Below are positions 31,922 through 44,046 of a stretch of DNA of 64,000 nucleotides, in pieces. A program made the translations under genes and the position numbers. Numbering within the stretch: position 1 is the stretch's first letter; each line of letters opens with the position of its first letter. The stretch is from Endothia cerciana (taxonomy: Eukaryota; Ascomycota; Sordariomycetes; Diaporthales; Cryphonectriaceae): positions 29,858 to 93,857 of the forward strand of contig JALRMH010000081.1 in NCBI GenBank assembly GCA_026119935.1, read 5' to 3'. The notes beneath the pieces were generated by a model, which saw only the letters and a program-made list of their open reading frames with translations, had not been told where the DNA came from and did not search any database.

Positions 31922-33084
31922 TGGTCGCCCTCAGTCCTTCACTTCCCGGAACATTTTCTCAGCGGCGTCGAGACTCCGGGTCGGGCATCACTCCGGTACT
32001 AGACCGAGACGAGCACCCACATCAGGGGATCCAGCCGGCACCCGCACCGTCATGGGGGGGGAGGGGCGGGACCGTCTTTCGGCGGTTGGGCTACCTCTGC
32101 CCGGGCCCCCGTCCTGTGCTTCTAGAGGCTGCCACCACGGCTTGGGAGAGGTCAGGGCATAGGGAACTCGGCGGCCCTGCCCTAGCAGCGCCATGCAAGG
32201 ACGCTAGGATCCGTTTGTCGATATTTAGGCTGCATATGAATTCTATCCCCCGTTCTGTCCTTGGTACCCATCTAACAACCTGAGAAGAAACCATGGTCAA
32301 TATCGTGAGCCCTACCCCGACACTTGAACATGCCCTCAGCATCTCTCACTACCGAATCCTGCGGTATCTATACCCAACAAAACAACGTTGCACTGCTTTC
32401 ACACTTCAGATTCGGAGACGGACCACGGAATCTCATTATATACCGGAATATCAAGAAAAATGGACACCGGTAGAACTCGTATCCCCTTGGCAGTGACGGT
32501 CACGCGCGGGATCCCCAGATCCGGGTCCCAGAAAGAGCTGCGACTCCGGGGGAGGCCCAGCTCAGACATCGTCGCCAGTCCATCGATTCCCCAGCCGCCG
32601 CCGCGGGCCTGGCTACCGTTCAAAAAGTGGTCCTTTCGCGGGATCAGGGCCAGAACCCTAGGCTACTTTGACTTCATGGTTAAGTCGACCGTCCCAACGC
32701 CGACGGGAAGAGCGGAGATGCGCAGGGAGAAGGGTTGGTCCGACCTGAGTATCTCTGCCTCTAGGAATCTCCCATCGAATGTCCCATAAAACCTCCTTTT
32801 TGAGCGGTGCGCACTATGGGTATCCTTCCGGGGTGTCCCTACTGCGGCATAGACTCGGCGAGGTGGTCTGTTTCGTTCCCCCGAGCGTCCTCCTAGACAC
32901 GGCTCTGCAGCACCCGCCCCAACTACCCCTTTCCCCCCACTGAGCTCGTTCAGAAGGATGATCAGCTCGTCTCCTCCCTGGTGGCCCCTCTACGCCCCCG
33001 GGCGCCCATCTTGACCCAGCCCTGCTGACACGCGCACGACAGCGGCCTCGACGCGAGACCAGGAGACGGTGCATCAAGCGTTGC
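31922..33084. other. Intergenic region
   Basis: About 1.2 kb between pICln and a doubtful downstream ORF. No recognisable protein is encoded. A plus-strand AG acceptor at 33041-33042 would join an upstream exon in frame to the next ORF, but I cannot identify that exon. Confidence 0.35.
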
Positions 33085-33151
33085 GTGACCGCCGACAAGC
33101 CCATATACGACCTCCTCGGAAGCCACACTGACCCGTCAGACCCGCGCGAGC

Positions 33152-33182
<31 letters not shown>

Positions 33183-33798
33183 ATATCCGATAGGCCCCGT
33201 ATCTGATGCCGCGCTCGAGGACAGAGGCAGCGATGACCCCACAGCCCCGGGCGGATCCGGCCCCGGCTCCTCGCACGACAGCAAACGACGTCCCCCGTCT
33301 CACAGACGCCCCTCGTCTCATACAGGACCTATCCCCATCCTCTCGCATTCCTCCGAGGGGGACGAGGCCGAGATCCCGCCGTGGCCGGACGAGCAGCGCA
33401 GGGCCCTGGTGCAGGACCGCGTGGCGCGGGTGCACACCATCGCCCAGCTCCAGCGGACCGTCCGGGGGATCCGGGAGACGGGCACCGAGCCGGAGCCCTG
33501 TGCGGGCTACCGGCTGGGGGAAGCGTTGCGCCACCGCGGGAGGGAGGAGGGCGACAGGTGCGAGAGGCCGTTGGTCTTCCCCGATCGTGACCCGCAGGAG
33601 CGGCAGGTCAAGGGTGACCGTCCGAGACGTCCTGGGCCGGAGGAGGACGTGGGGTGTTTCTCCGGGTGGCGCCCCTCCCCCGGTCCAGAGCAGCAACAGC
33701 AGCAAGTGCGATCTGCGGAGGATGGTGATGATGATGACGGGGCATGCGAGAATGGGGCGGAGGGGGGAGATGGATCGGAAGGCCGGGTCGAGGGATAA
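33085..33798 (+). CDS. Disordered hypothetical ORF, start unresolved
   Basis: An open frame with no in-frame ATG. The translation has a DKPIYDLLGSHTDP start, a PTPTPTPT repeat, Ser/Pro-rich disorder, then a helix-like block (DEQRRALVQDRVARVHTIAQ) and an acidic C-terminus. The frame opens upstream at an AG acceptor (33041-33042), so a first exon carrying the ATG would have to lie upstream; I could not find a convincing one. A similarly long minus-strand frame overlaps (33136-33894) but reads like a shadow. I do not recognise the family and the gene itself is uncertain. Confidence 0.35.
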
Positions 33799-34322
33799 GA
33801 CGGGAGAGCATGTGCCCGATGGGATCGATCGTAAGGGGTGCTTTTGTTCTACGTCTTGGTTTGACCTGATCGCTTCCATGTATGTAGTCGACATTTACCA
33901 GCCGGCAAGACTGTGCGGATATGCTTAGCAGGAGCCAGATGGTCTTGGTAAGGATACCCAGGTAGAACCTTGTTCTTCTTGATCAAGAAATAAAGAAGAG
34001 AAGGAGGGAAAAAGGGAAGAAAAGAAGAAAAGAAGAAAAGAAAAAAAGAAACAGCATCCGTGCTTGGTCCTTCTGCGGTTACGTCGTATGCGCTTTTCCC
34101 TTTGCCCGTAGTATGTACAATACAAGAATCTGGCGATCCCTACCCAGGACCTTCTGCTAGAATGCGCCCAAACACCCTGCACCCTTCCAACAAACCCCTT
34201 TAAGAGATCCCATTCCGTCGTGTGAAGCATAGCGTCCCTCATCATCATCGATCATCGTACGAGCCATGTCGCCGCTGCTTGCATGCGGAAAAGGTGAGAG
34301 GGGCCGGCCGGAGACCTAGACG
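33799..34322. other. Spacer with purine-rich tract
   Basis: This spacer contains an AAGA-rich tract (33985-34050) and no recognised gene. It probably serves as the 3' region of the convergent kinesin gene. Confidence 0.4.
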
Positions 34323-36244
34323 TTATCCCGCGCCCCCCAGCGGCCGTCTTGCACCCCCCCCGCCTTCAGCGAACCACCGGCCTTTGTCATCCCCGATCTT
34401 CCTCCTGAACATTCCCAGGTCCTTGAGCAGGGCGTGCATGTGGTCCTGCATCTCGTTGTGGCGGTCCTCGTAGTCTTCTGAGTTGTAGGCCTCGTCCTCG
34501 TCACTGCCCTCGTAGTACGTCTCGTCACGCTGCACGTCCCGGTTCTCCTCCCCCTCGCCCGCCCCCTCGCCCGCCCCCTCGGCCTCTTCCCTGTGGCCAT
34601 CCGCCGCGTCAGGGCGGCCCCCGTTGGGGACCACGGAGATGGGGTTCTTCAGGCTCTCCAGGGCCAGCTTCAGGTGCAGCCTCAGGGCCTCGTTCTCGGT
34701 CTGCAGCGACCTGATCTTGGCCTCGTACACCTGGCCCCTCTCCTCCATCATGCGCTGCATGCTGCCCACGCGGTTCTGGTACTCCTCGAGCCTCTCCCCC
34801 TGCTCCTTGGCGCTCTTCTCCCTGGACTGGCTCTCGCTCACGGACACCTGCAGCATCCGGATCTCCTCGGCCATGGCGGCGATCTGCGCGTCCCGCTCCG
34901 CGCTGGAGATGTGGTCCTGGTTGACGACGGCGCGGGTGCGGATCCTCTTGGCCTGGTCCGCGTAGCGCAGGGTGGAGAGGGTCTCGTCGTAGTCGGAGGG
35001 GGCGATGCACGCGATCATGGCGGTCTTGGAGTTGCCGCCCAGGGAGTCCTTGAGCAGCCAGGTGAGGATGGAGTCGCGGTACGGGACGACCATGTCCTTT
35101 CCGCGGCCGCCCTTGCCGGAGCGGTTGGCCCTTGGGTCGGCGAGCGCGGCGATGACGCGGCCCAGGGTGGTGAGGGACTTGTTGATGTTGCTCCCCTCGC
35201 GCAGGCGCTGGCCCGTGGCCTCGGTGGCCTTGGCGCGCTCGCTGCCGGCCAGGTCGACAAGGCGTATGCGGCTGCTGCGCTCGGTGGTCTCGTCGGTCTC
35301 CATGTCGTGGTGGATCTGCTTCAGCATGAGGGTGAAGACGGCATGGCTGCGGCTCGAGGTGTCGTTCATCTTGGTGGAGGCGGTGGTCCGCGAGCCGTCG
35401 CCCATCTTCATGTAGCGCAGGATCTCGTCGATGGTGCGGACGGGGACCTCGGTCAGGTCCTTGACGTAGGGGCCCTCGGTGGGCGACTCGCGGATCTTGA
35501 GGTAGTAGGGGGCCTGGTTGGGGACGACGGGCACCAGCAGGTCGCGGACGTGCTCGTTGTAGACCTCGAAGTAGGAGACGCGCACGCCGTAGCTGATGTT
35601 GGGCGTCTCGTCCTGGGCGGCCGCGATGCGCTCGAAGAGGTCCTGGCAGGTGCGGGGGATGAGGCCGGGGCGGTCGGGGGTGCCCATCATGGTGTAGCTC
35701 TTGCCGGAGCCGGTCTGGCCGTAGGCGAAGATGCAGGTGTGGTAGCCCTCGAAGTTGTGGTCGAGGAACTCCTCGCCGAGGCTGTTGTAGACATCCTCCT
35801 GGTGGGCGTAGTGCGGGTCGGCGGGGTTGTGGCTCCAGAAGGAGCTGTCGAAGGTGAAGCTGCGCTCCTCGACGGCCCTCCGCGCGCCCGCCGTCCGCCT
35901 GTTGGCGGGGTCGTGGCCGTTGGGGGGGAGGAGGGTCGTGACCTGGCTGATGGGGTCCATGTCGACGAGGCACTCGGCGCCACGCTCGATCTCTGGTCAC
36001 GACGGGGGGGCGTCAGCGGACGGACGGACTGGGGCTGTCGCCGAGGCGAGAGGGGAGGGGGGGGAAGGGACAGATACTACACACCTCGGGGCAGAAACGC
36101 CCTGACGCGCACCACGACGCGCACGTTGCCTCCGCTGTCCATCCTGGCGTGCATTGGGAGCGTGCCATCCCGCGCGCGCAGCGACGGCGTCGAGGCCGAG
36201 GAGCGGACGGACCGCGGGTCGAGGGCGAGGGCGGCGGCGGGCAT
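34323..36244 (-). CDS. Kinesin-3 motor protein, short Nkin3-type without PH domain
   Basis: Two exons, 36244-36085 and 35992-34323, give 609 residues. Exon 1 carries NVRVVVRVRAFLPR, the first motor strand. The motor shows the P-loop GQTGSGKSYT (about 145-154), switch I NDTSSRSH (about 263), switch II DLAGSERA (about 300) and NINKSLTTLGRVI, ending near residue 410. A coiled coil (about 430-520) and an acidic tail follow. YFEVYNEHVRDLL and the loop composition point to the Unc104/KIF1 group, but there is no FHA or PH domain and the protein stops at about 600 residues. This matches the short fungal kinesin-3 known as Nkin3 in Neurospora, implicated in mitochondrial transport. The lysine-rich K-loop is weak here (RANRSGKGGRGKD). 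The frame is open upstream of the chosen ATG. Confidence 0.88.
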
Positions 36245-36831
36245 GAGTCGAGGTTCGAGTGAGATGCCTAACAGGGTCTCGGAGATGTCGTCTACTACCT
36301 CACGATATCGCTGCCGTCGTGAGGAATGCATCGGTCTCACATCGACCTCGCCTTGTTTTTTTCTTCCTTTCTTTCCTGCGGCCTGAGGGCAGGAGGCTGG
36401 CTGGCTGGCTGGCTGGCACCTGCCATGCCCCTGCCACTGAACCCTGGTCCGCGGTGGTTGGTGCCTGTTGATTCCATTGCCGTTTTGGGGAAGGTGGGCA
36501 CACGTTCCCACAGCGATTCGTCCACAGTACCACGGTACGTACCATGGTACTAGTACCGTAGTACGGACGTACAGTATACCGTGGCAGGTCTTATCGATAA
36601 GCACATGGTCGCCTGAGGTACGTACCAAGAGTACGGGCTCGCCCACCTCCGTCCGGGACGTCAACACGATGCATCAGCAGGTTCGCTCTCTTATTGTACG
36701 TCCGTACATGCTGGCAGCTCTGGGTACGCTCACGGTGGGGGGGCTGTCCGTCTATTTTCCTGCAGAGGTGGCGGAACTGTCTGTTGGTGGTGTCTGCCCA
36801 CTGCCGAAACGCCAACAACAGTCAGTAAAGA

Positions 36832-36865
<34 letters not shown>

Positions 36866-37461
36866 TCGCCCGATATATGTATATGTAAGTCCTGTCTTAT
36901 ACATACAGTACTTACTTACCTACCACCAGGCTTACTCGGTGTCCAGTTGGACTTGCTTGTCACTTGGCTACCCTTTTACCTGTTATCAGCCATGGGCTTG
37001 AATATGTAAGGTCGATCGAGCCCACTTCTCCCAACTTGGGGCTTCGGCATGTCCTTTGGTCGTCACATCAGAGCAGAGGCCTGGTTCCAGATCGCGAGCA
37101 CTCGCCTTACGCCCATAACTTTCATTGCAGCGGGACTGAGCAGGGCACGTTGGGCAAGAGCCCGTGCACGTAAACGTATGTACATGCAAGAAGGATCAAA
37201 AAAAATTGACAAAAACAGTCCCCGCCCTTACATATGCCTCATGGACAGCATTCGCTGACCTTGGAAAAACCAAACCCGATAGATACATGGCGATCCGAGC
37301 CCAAGAGCCAGCCAGGGCTCGGGCTTCTCAAGCCCCACCCCCCCCCCCCCTCGTGTGAGGGCACGTGGGCTACCTCAAGTGGGTAGTCTCGGCTGCAGAT
37401 GCGTCTGCGGTAGGCTGCCGTTCATGCCATCTCCTCAAGGGAGGGGTTGTTCCTGGCAGGC
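36245..37461. other. Intergenic region with GTAC palindromes and a T-run
   Basis: This lies upstream of the kinesin gene and downstream of the mucin-like gene. It includes a GGCT repeat (36398-36416), a dense block of GTAC palindromes (36521-36580), the GATA palindrome at 36590-36601 and a T-run of about 29 (36834-36862). No gene is recognised. Confidence 0.45.
36590..36601. promoter_or_regulatory. Palindromic double GATA site
   Basis: CTTATCGATAAG is identical to the site at 23515 and lies about 350 bases upstream of the kinesin-3 start. Confidence 0.4.
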
Positions 37462-39874
37462 CTACAGTCCCGTAGCCGACGCTGGGCAGGCCGAGCCGCA
37501 GACCGTCGAGACCGATATGAGGGTCACGGTCGATGCGTTGCACTGGTTGCCGGTAAGTCCCTGTCCGGTAGCCTTTGGTGTCGTGACGGCCTGGGCGGAC
37601 TGCGTAGTCTTTCCCGCCACCGTCAGGGTCATCGTGGAGGCGACTCCGGCCGAGCCTGTCATTGTCAAGGTCACGGTCTCTTGAGCGACGAGTTCGGAGG
37701 CCGTCAAGGTGTTCGTGAGGACGGTAGCAGAGCTTCCGGACCCGATCGTGACGTAGACCGTCGACACGATAGGCTTTGCAGTCGTCGCCGGGGTCTGGAT
37801 GGCAGCGGACGTGGATACGGTGCTTGTCAGGACTTTTGGTTCACACCAGTCAGCACTCTTTGAGGTCCTAGACACGGCCGCATATGTGAGGCTCACCTTG
37901 TGACCCGAGAGTGACAGTAACGACAGTCTCGACGGGCAGCTGCGAAGTTACAGTCTCATAAACAATGGTCTCGCTAGAGGAGAGGGCGCTGGCCTCCACG
38001 GGGGAGGAAGAGGAAGTCTCGGCCGCGGATGGCGAAGAGGCAGCATTGGCGACGGCTGTCTGGGTGACGACGCTCGTGGAAGGAACCAGAGTCGACGATG
38101 TCGTGGCGACACCTGACACCGTGATTGTAACCACGCTCGGCACCTGAACGACGGAGCTGCTGACAATGACCTCGGTGGTGACGGCCTGTGCGGCCGAGCT
38201 GGGCTGGGCAACGGCAGTGGTGACGGTGCTGGTGACGTCGTAGGAGCTCACCGAGGTCGTCTCTTGGCCACCAACAGTGATGGTAACAACGGACTGTGTG
38301 GGTTGGACCAGGACGCTCGTTACCTGAACAGCAGCGGCTGACGAGGTCGCCGAGGGGAGATAGTAGGACACGGAGCCGGATACCGTCGTGGTCACGACGG
38401 CGGAGCTCAAGCTCGCGGCTACCGAGGAAGAAACACCTCCCGCCGCGGTTACTGGGCAGATCGTCGTCGTCTCCCCAATAACGTCCGTTACAACGACCGT
38501 CTTGATGGCGGAGGAGCCCAGGGAAGACTGGAGGGCGGAGATGGCGGATGTGGCGGTGGCAGCCGGGCAGTTGGTGATGCTCGCGGCGCAAGAAACGACG
38601 GTGTACGCCTGAGTCACCTGGACCGTCAAGGTGGTCTGCTCGCCGGACTGGCTGCTGCTGGGTGCGCCAGTGACGGCAGCAACACCCGAGGTGATGGTCC
38701 TCACTGTGGTGGAAACGGGGATGACCGTGGTGGAGACGACGGACTGGTTCCGGGCGGGGCAGTTGGTCACCGATGGTGCACACGAGAGGATGGTGGCCAT
38801 GCTGGTGGAGTAGATCGTCTCCGTCACCAACTCGACGGGAGCAGACGAGCTGCTGCTGCTGCTGCTGCTGCTAGGGGAGCCCGTGATAGCAGCCGCGGAG
38901 GAGATGGCGGCGGTAGCATTACCTACGGCGGCCACGCCAGGGGTCAAGGTCCGGGTCAGGACCGCCGTGGAGGTTGGGATGAATTCGGTCGAGACCGACT
39001 GGTTGCGGGCTGGGCAGTTGGTAACCGAGGCTGCACATGATAGCACGGTGTGAAGGCTCGTCGTGTACATGGTCTCGGTCACTATCTCGACTACGGCTGA
39101 AGAGCTGCTGCTGGGCGAGCCGGCGACGGCACCCGCTGAAGACAGGGCAGCCGGGCTCGAGCCATTGCGATAGCCGGGGACACCGCTAGGCCTGCCGCTG
39201 GGGATGCCGCCCGGGACGCCGCTCGGGACGCCGCTCGGGACGCCGCTCGGGGCTCCGCTCGGGGCTCCGCTGGAGCTACCAGTGAGAGCGCCAGCTCCAG
39301 ATTGTGGGATGCCCGAACCACGAGGGGCTCCGGAGGCCACAGCTCCGGCTCCGGACAACGGGGGGAGGCCTGAGCTCTGGGGGGCACCGGAGACAGCAGC
39401 AGCTCCAGACACAGGCGGGAGACCTGAGCTGAGGGGAGCACCAGAGGCGACAGCGACCCCGGAGGAGATTGTCCTTAGGGTAGTGGACACTGCTACGACC
39501 TCGGTGGACAGTGCTGAGCTGCGCGCTGGGCAGTCCGTGACCGAGGCAGCACAGCTTGTCAAGGTATAGATGTTTGTCGAATAGACAGTTTCGGTGACGA
39601 CGGACTCTGGAGCCGGCTCAGCAGCACCCAAAGTCCCATTTGATGAAGACGCCACACCGGATGGAGAGGGGGTCCCGGAAGGGGGGAAGGCGGAGCCGGC
39701 CCCGGTGAGGCTGTAGAGCCCCGCGGAGCCAGAAGGACGGAGGGTCGAGGTGACGGTCTCGTCGGGCTCGCAAGAATCGTCAGTGGCTGTTGCGTTTGGG
39801 CTGATGGCAGCTCCGAGAGCGCCCCGGGAGAAGAGCAGAAGGGCGGCAAAGGCCCCGGCGTTGTGGAACAGCAT
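37462..39874 (-). CDS. Secreted Ser/Thr-rich mucin-like repeat protein
   Basis: Two exons, 39874-37897 and 37832-37462, give 782 residues. The start MLFHNAGAFAALLLFSRGAL is a typical signal peptide ending near GALGA. The body is rich in Ser/Thr/Val/Ala and has at least three modules of about 50 residues: VTETxYSTxxxTxxSCAxSV, then TxCPARxxxxST, then a V-rich TTxRTITSGVAAV segment; a shortened fourth follows. Between modules 1 and 2 is a Gly-Ser-Pro tract (APSGVPSG repeat). The end carries several Cys residues (NQCNASTVTL, STVCGSACPA). No GPI signal is obvious. This fits a heavily O-glycosylated wall or extracellular protein. The intron is supported by CAAG|GTGAGC and AAAAG|TCCTGAC and restores frame. 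Confidence 0.75.
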
Positions 39875-42159
39875 GATACCTGGGGGTGTCTTGTTGGGTC
39901 AAAGGAGTGGCTTCGAGGGACGGTTTTTCTCCTTCCCGGTCGAGGGCGGATGGGGGCGATGACTGTGGGTGAGTGAAGAGAACGAATGCGGTGACCAAAG
40001 CACCAGTCAAAAGAACGAAAGACCCGCCGGGTGCGCAACAACGAAGACAAAAGAATGAATGAAGCAGCCGGTGTTGACGATGCTGCAGAAGCCTTTCCTG
40101 AGATCCGACCAGGTGGGAGGCTTCCGGCCCTTATTATATTCAACATCTCAGCCGCGCGGGCATCTCAGCCGCCCGGCTGACCTCGCTGGGGCATCACCCC
40201 GGGGAAAATCTCCCGCCTCCCCACGGTCATGGGTCCGCCGGCCCCGCATGCGGTTTTCGGGATCTTGTTGGTGGCTGTGGTGGTGAACATGTTTCGAATC
40301 GTTGCTGGCCGCTTGACGCTGTAAATGAGCTGATGTGGGGGATGTCAGGAGGCTCTGCCCGCGAGTGGCGTCACGGGCCCCCTGCTGCGGTCCCTGGTCC
40401 TCATGGGTTCTCCTGGCGGCGATACGCCGCTGGCCGGGAGCTGGCTCCACCCCTCCGCAGACCCGTCCGCACTCGCATTGAAACGTCTCCAACGGATGCT
40501 CCTGAAATCGTGGGACTGCAGGCGCTGACGACGTTTTCGTGCCTCCGATATATTCGTCGGCAGCTGGTGGGTCAGGTTACCACCCCTGGTGCGTCTGGCC
40601 GGGTCTTGTTTCCCACCTGGGAGCTCGGCTGCAAGGCTGTGGCCTACTTCTGGACCCAGCGGGGTGTGCCATGGTAGGATTTTCTTGCAAATGAGGAGAA
40701 GGGTAGGGATCTCGAGTGGAAACATGAGGTTCGTTGAGCTGATAGGCTTCTACCCTCTATTATAGTAGCTCAGTTCGGACATATTAATATGAATGGGGTT
40801 TCATAACCAGGTGGGCAACCGGAGAGGACTGGGATGTTCTTGCAAAGGGGGGGCAAAGCGCCAAAGTGCTGTCCACCTGCAGTAAGGGGGGGACATCCGA
40901 AGAGATTTATTTTCTCCTTCTTCTTCTTTGAGTTTGGCAATTACACAACACCCAAGTACCGAGGTACAGCAGAGATCCCGAGGGCTGTGATGCTGCCCGT
41001 CCTCGGTTCTACTCATTGGAGCGAGGTGAATGGGGAGCAAGTGGCCCTAGAACGTGTGGCGCGAGGGAAACAAATAAGACTCACGTGAATATGACGTGGT
41101 TCACGGGTATACAGCTTGGCTCGGAGAGAGCCCGACTGAGTTCATCATCAAGCTTTGCCGGACAGAGAGGGGGACAGGGAAGCGCAGACTTGAGATGAAG
41201 TCTATTTTTGTTAGCCCAGGCCCTGCTTGCTTGTGGGCACACGCAGGCATCGCTAGAGGAGCCGTACAGACGTTTGAAACTTGTCTGCTTGTGGCCCCAG
41301 TACTATAGTGCAGCATCTATTTACTAGAGACCATAGCAGAAGGCCGCACTTTGGCATCGCCTTGAGGAGGAAGCGTGCCCACCCGGTCAGGGGCAGGGCG
41401 AGCGGGTTACCTCTACTGTACATAGCACAGGGATCGCGGGAATTAAGGAGGGGCGCCAAGATCCTGCTTACAGAACTGGCGAGTGGGGTGAGGATGGCTA
41501 GGGAGTCGGGACGAACCAGCCCACATCTGCGTTTATGCATCCAACTTAGCTTCGTCGAAAGTTCTGAAGTCAGGCGAGATGGCACATGCGCTTTTACTAT
41601 ACGGGACCACTTCCACATCCACCATGTCCTACATACTGCGTGTTGAGTCGTGCTTATGTAATACAGCCTTCTGGCTGTACTATAGTATATACAGAAGTAC
41701 AATGCATGACATCCTAGTCTCTGGCCACATGAGGACATCTCTTCTCCCGGGGCCAGTTCACATATGCTTCTGCTACCTAGAAACACTGTGCAAATGGCCA
41801 TAGAGGACGGAGTGCCTATTGGAAGGCCAAACGGCGAGGGGGACAACCCTAACCCTATTCCCTATCAGTTTTTTTTTTTTAGTTTTTTTAGTTTTTGGTG
41901 GTGGCCCCCCGGGAATTTCTCACAACGGTAAGGGTATGAGCTATTCACAATGTCTGGGAGTTCATTATAGTTTATGTACAGGCCAAGGAGAATTCAAAGC
42001 ACAAGCAGCCAGTCGATGATGACTACCAGAAGCCTAGATGCCGGAGTATGATGAATCAAGTACAATGTACAGATCTGCCGGTTCCAGCAATACTAAACTC
42101 TAACGGCACCCTTCTCAACTCGTTCCTTCATCACGCACATCATCCGATATTCTTGATGC
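39875..42159. other. Intergenic region of about 2.3 kb
   Basis: The first part (39875-40100) is the promoter of the mucin-like gene. The rest has lower GC than neighbouring coding sequence. A minus-strand frame of 197 residues at 41253-41846 has no motif and a Cys/Ser/Leu-rich composition that I cannot distinguish from chance. No gene is supported. Confidence 0.4.
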
Positions 42160-44046
42160 CTACATCGCCTTTTCCCCATTCCGTGCATCGATCTTTGATG
42201 GTCCGGCGGCGGACGTCTCTCTCAGACTTCCGCGGCTGGAACGGGCCTCCTCGGATGCGCCAAGCAGCTCGTTGACATGTCGGCTAAGCTCGACGTAGTC
42301 GTATGCGAACTCGCCAAGCTGGGTATCGTCCAGGCCCATGTCCTCGTCCTCGGTAGAGACACGCAGTCTGAGACCAGGGATGAGGTTCATGACGAAGAGG
42401 ATGAGGCAGGTGACACCGAAAGAGTAGGAGAAGCCGGCAACACAGTCGGCGAGCTGGTAGGCCAGTTGGATGTAGTTGTGGTTGAGCCAGCCGCCGGAGA
42501 TCTCGGTGAAGCCGTCCAGGTGAGCAATGTAATCGCTATAGCAAAATCGTCAGCAAAGTCCATGTAACCCTCTACCGGGGGCGGAGACTCGGGCCCGCCT
42601 CTAGACAGTTCGTTTGGGTGGGAGGGGGGGCGGAGGGACTCACGCGGCGAAAAGACCAGTCAGCAAATTGCCCACAATACCACCCACAGCATGCTCCGCG
42701 AAGACGTCCAGGGCATCGTCCACCCCAATCCAAAACTTGACCTGGGTGGCTAGGTTGCACACGATGCCACCTACAACGCCGTACACGACAGCTGACCATG
42801 CGGGAACGAAACCTGAAGCTGGGGTGATAGCGACCAGGCCCTATGACAGAATAATCAGCCGAGATGATGCTAAAAAGAGGTTTCTTCGCAAGGTCTGTGA
42901 AGCTGGAAGGAAGGAAGGAAGGAAGGAAGGAAGGAAGTCAGGTTTGTGGTCGTGTCTAGAGGAGCACTCACCGCGATCGCACCGCTGCAGAAACCAACGG
43001 CACTCCACTTCCTCTCAAGGCGATAGTCCATCAAACACCACGTGAAGCCGCCAACGCAAGCAGCGATATGAGTAACGATGCAGGCCATCACTGCACGCAG
43101 ATTGGCTGCGAGAGCACTGCCACCATTGAAGCCGAACCATCCAACCCAGAGGAAGACTGTGCCGAGGACCACGTGGGTGACATTGTGTGGGCGGTAGGGT
43201 AGCCCATGGACCTTATCATAACCGGCGCGTTTGCCCAGCATAAGCGACATCGCGAGAGCGGCGGCACCTGAGGAGATGTGAACAGGCGTGCCTCCGGCAA
43301 AGTCGAGGCCACCAAGCTTGAAAGACCACCCGTTCGCATTCCAGGTCCAGTAGGCGATAGGGTCGTATACGATCGTCGACCAGACAAAAACAAACACCAA
43401 AGCCGGGAGCATCCGACCACGGTCGGCAGCGGCTCCGACGGCCAGAGCGGGCCTATGACCAGAGGGTCAGTGTGATTACAAAGCGGGAGGAGGGTCTTCG
43501 GAAGACCTGAGGCACGCCACGGGTTGCACGTACGTGATAGCAGCGAACATTCCCTGGAACAGGCAGAACAGCAGATCAGGGATCTTGGTGCTTCCCACAC
43601 TCGGCTCAGCCAGCACCTTCATCAGACCAAAGTTGGATAGATCACCAATGAAGGTGCTGCCGGTATGGCTGAAAGTCAAAGAGTAACCCCAAAAGAACCA
43701 TTGGAATCCGACGACCGCAATGCTCATCATCGATAACCAGATGAGCGACAGGGCCGATTTACGTCGTGCAAGGCCGCTGTAGAAGAATCCCACGCCCGGG
43801 ACCATGAGGAGGACGAGGGCCGACGAGGTAAGGATCCAAGCGAAGTCGCCAGACTATGCAGATGAGGGTCAGTATCAGATGATGCATGACACGTGGAAGA
43901 CGCGAGACCATGGTCTTGCATCTTCCGCTCCAAGGGCCGATATCACGTACCGAATAATAGACGTTGAGGTCTTCGGTCAGCGAGTCGCCGCCATTACTGG
44001 CAACGCCGCTCGTGCCATTGTACGTTTCAAGAGGACCTGCCGACAT
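42160..44046 (-). CDS. Ammonium transporter, Mep2-type
   Basis: Five exons, 44046-43951, 43853-43534, 43452-42972, 42840-42644 and 42535-42160, give 489 residues with every junction in frame. The product is an Amt/Mep channel of eleven membrane segments in the plasma membrane. Markers are MVPGVGFFYSGLARRKSALS, WSTIVYDPIAYWTW and LDFAGGTPVHISSGAAAL with the first pore histidine. FLWVGWFGFNGGSAL and FAEHAVGGIVGNLLTG, with the second histidine, follow. Keeping the first His fits Mep2-type rather than Mep1/3-type transporters, which have Glu there. The cytosolic tail begins NLIPGLRLRVSTEDEDMGLD, a typical Amt block. Intron 3 carries a GGAA repeat. Nitrogen regulation is expected for this family; I did not find an obvious GATA pair at its promoter. 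Confidence 0.94.
42907..42936. repeat. (GGAA)n repeat in ammonium transporter intron 3
   Basis: About seven GGAA units. On the sense (minus) strand this is a TTCC pyrimidine tract inside the intron. Confidence 0.9.

Noticed and set aside
34593..36386. Plus-strand ORF of 597 residues antisense to the kinesin gene
   Set aside because: Leu/Val/Gly/Asp-rich shadow of the motor domain; it disappears as a gene once the kinesin motifs are recognised.
41253..41846. Minus-strand ORF of 197 residues in intergenic DNA
   Set aside because: No motif or homologue is recognisable to me and the composition is uninformative.
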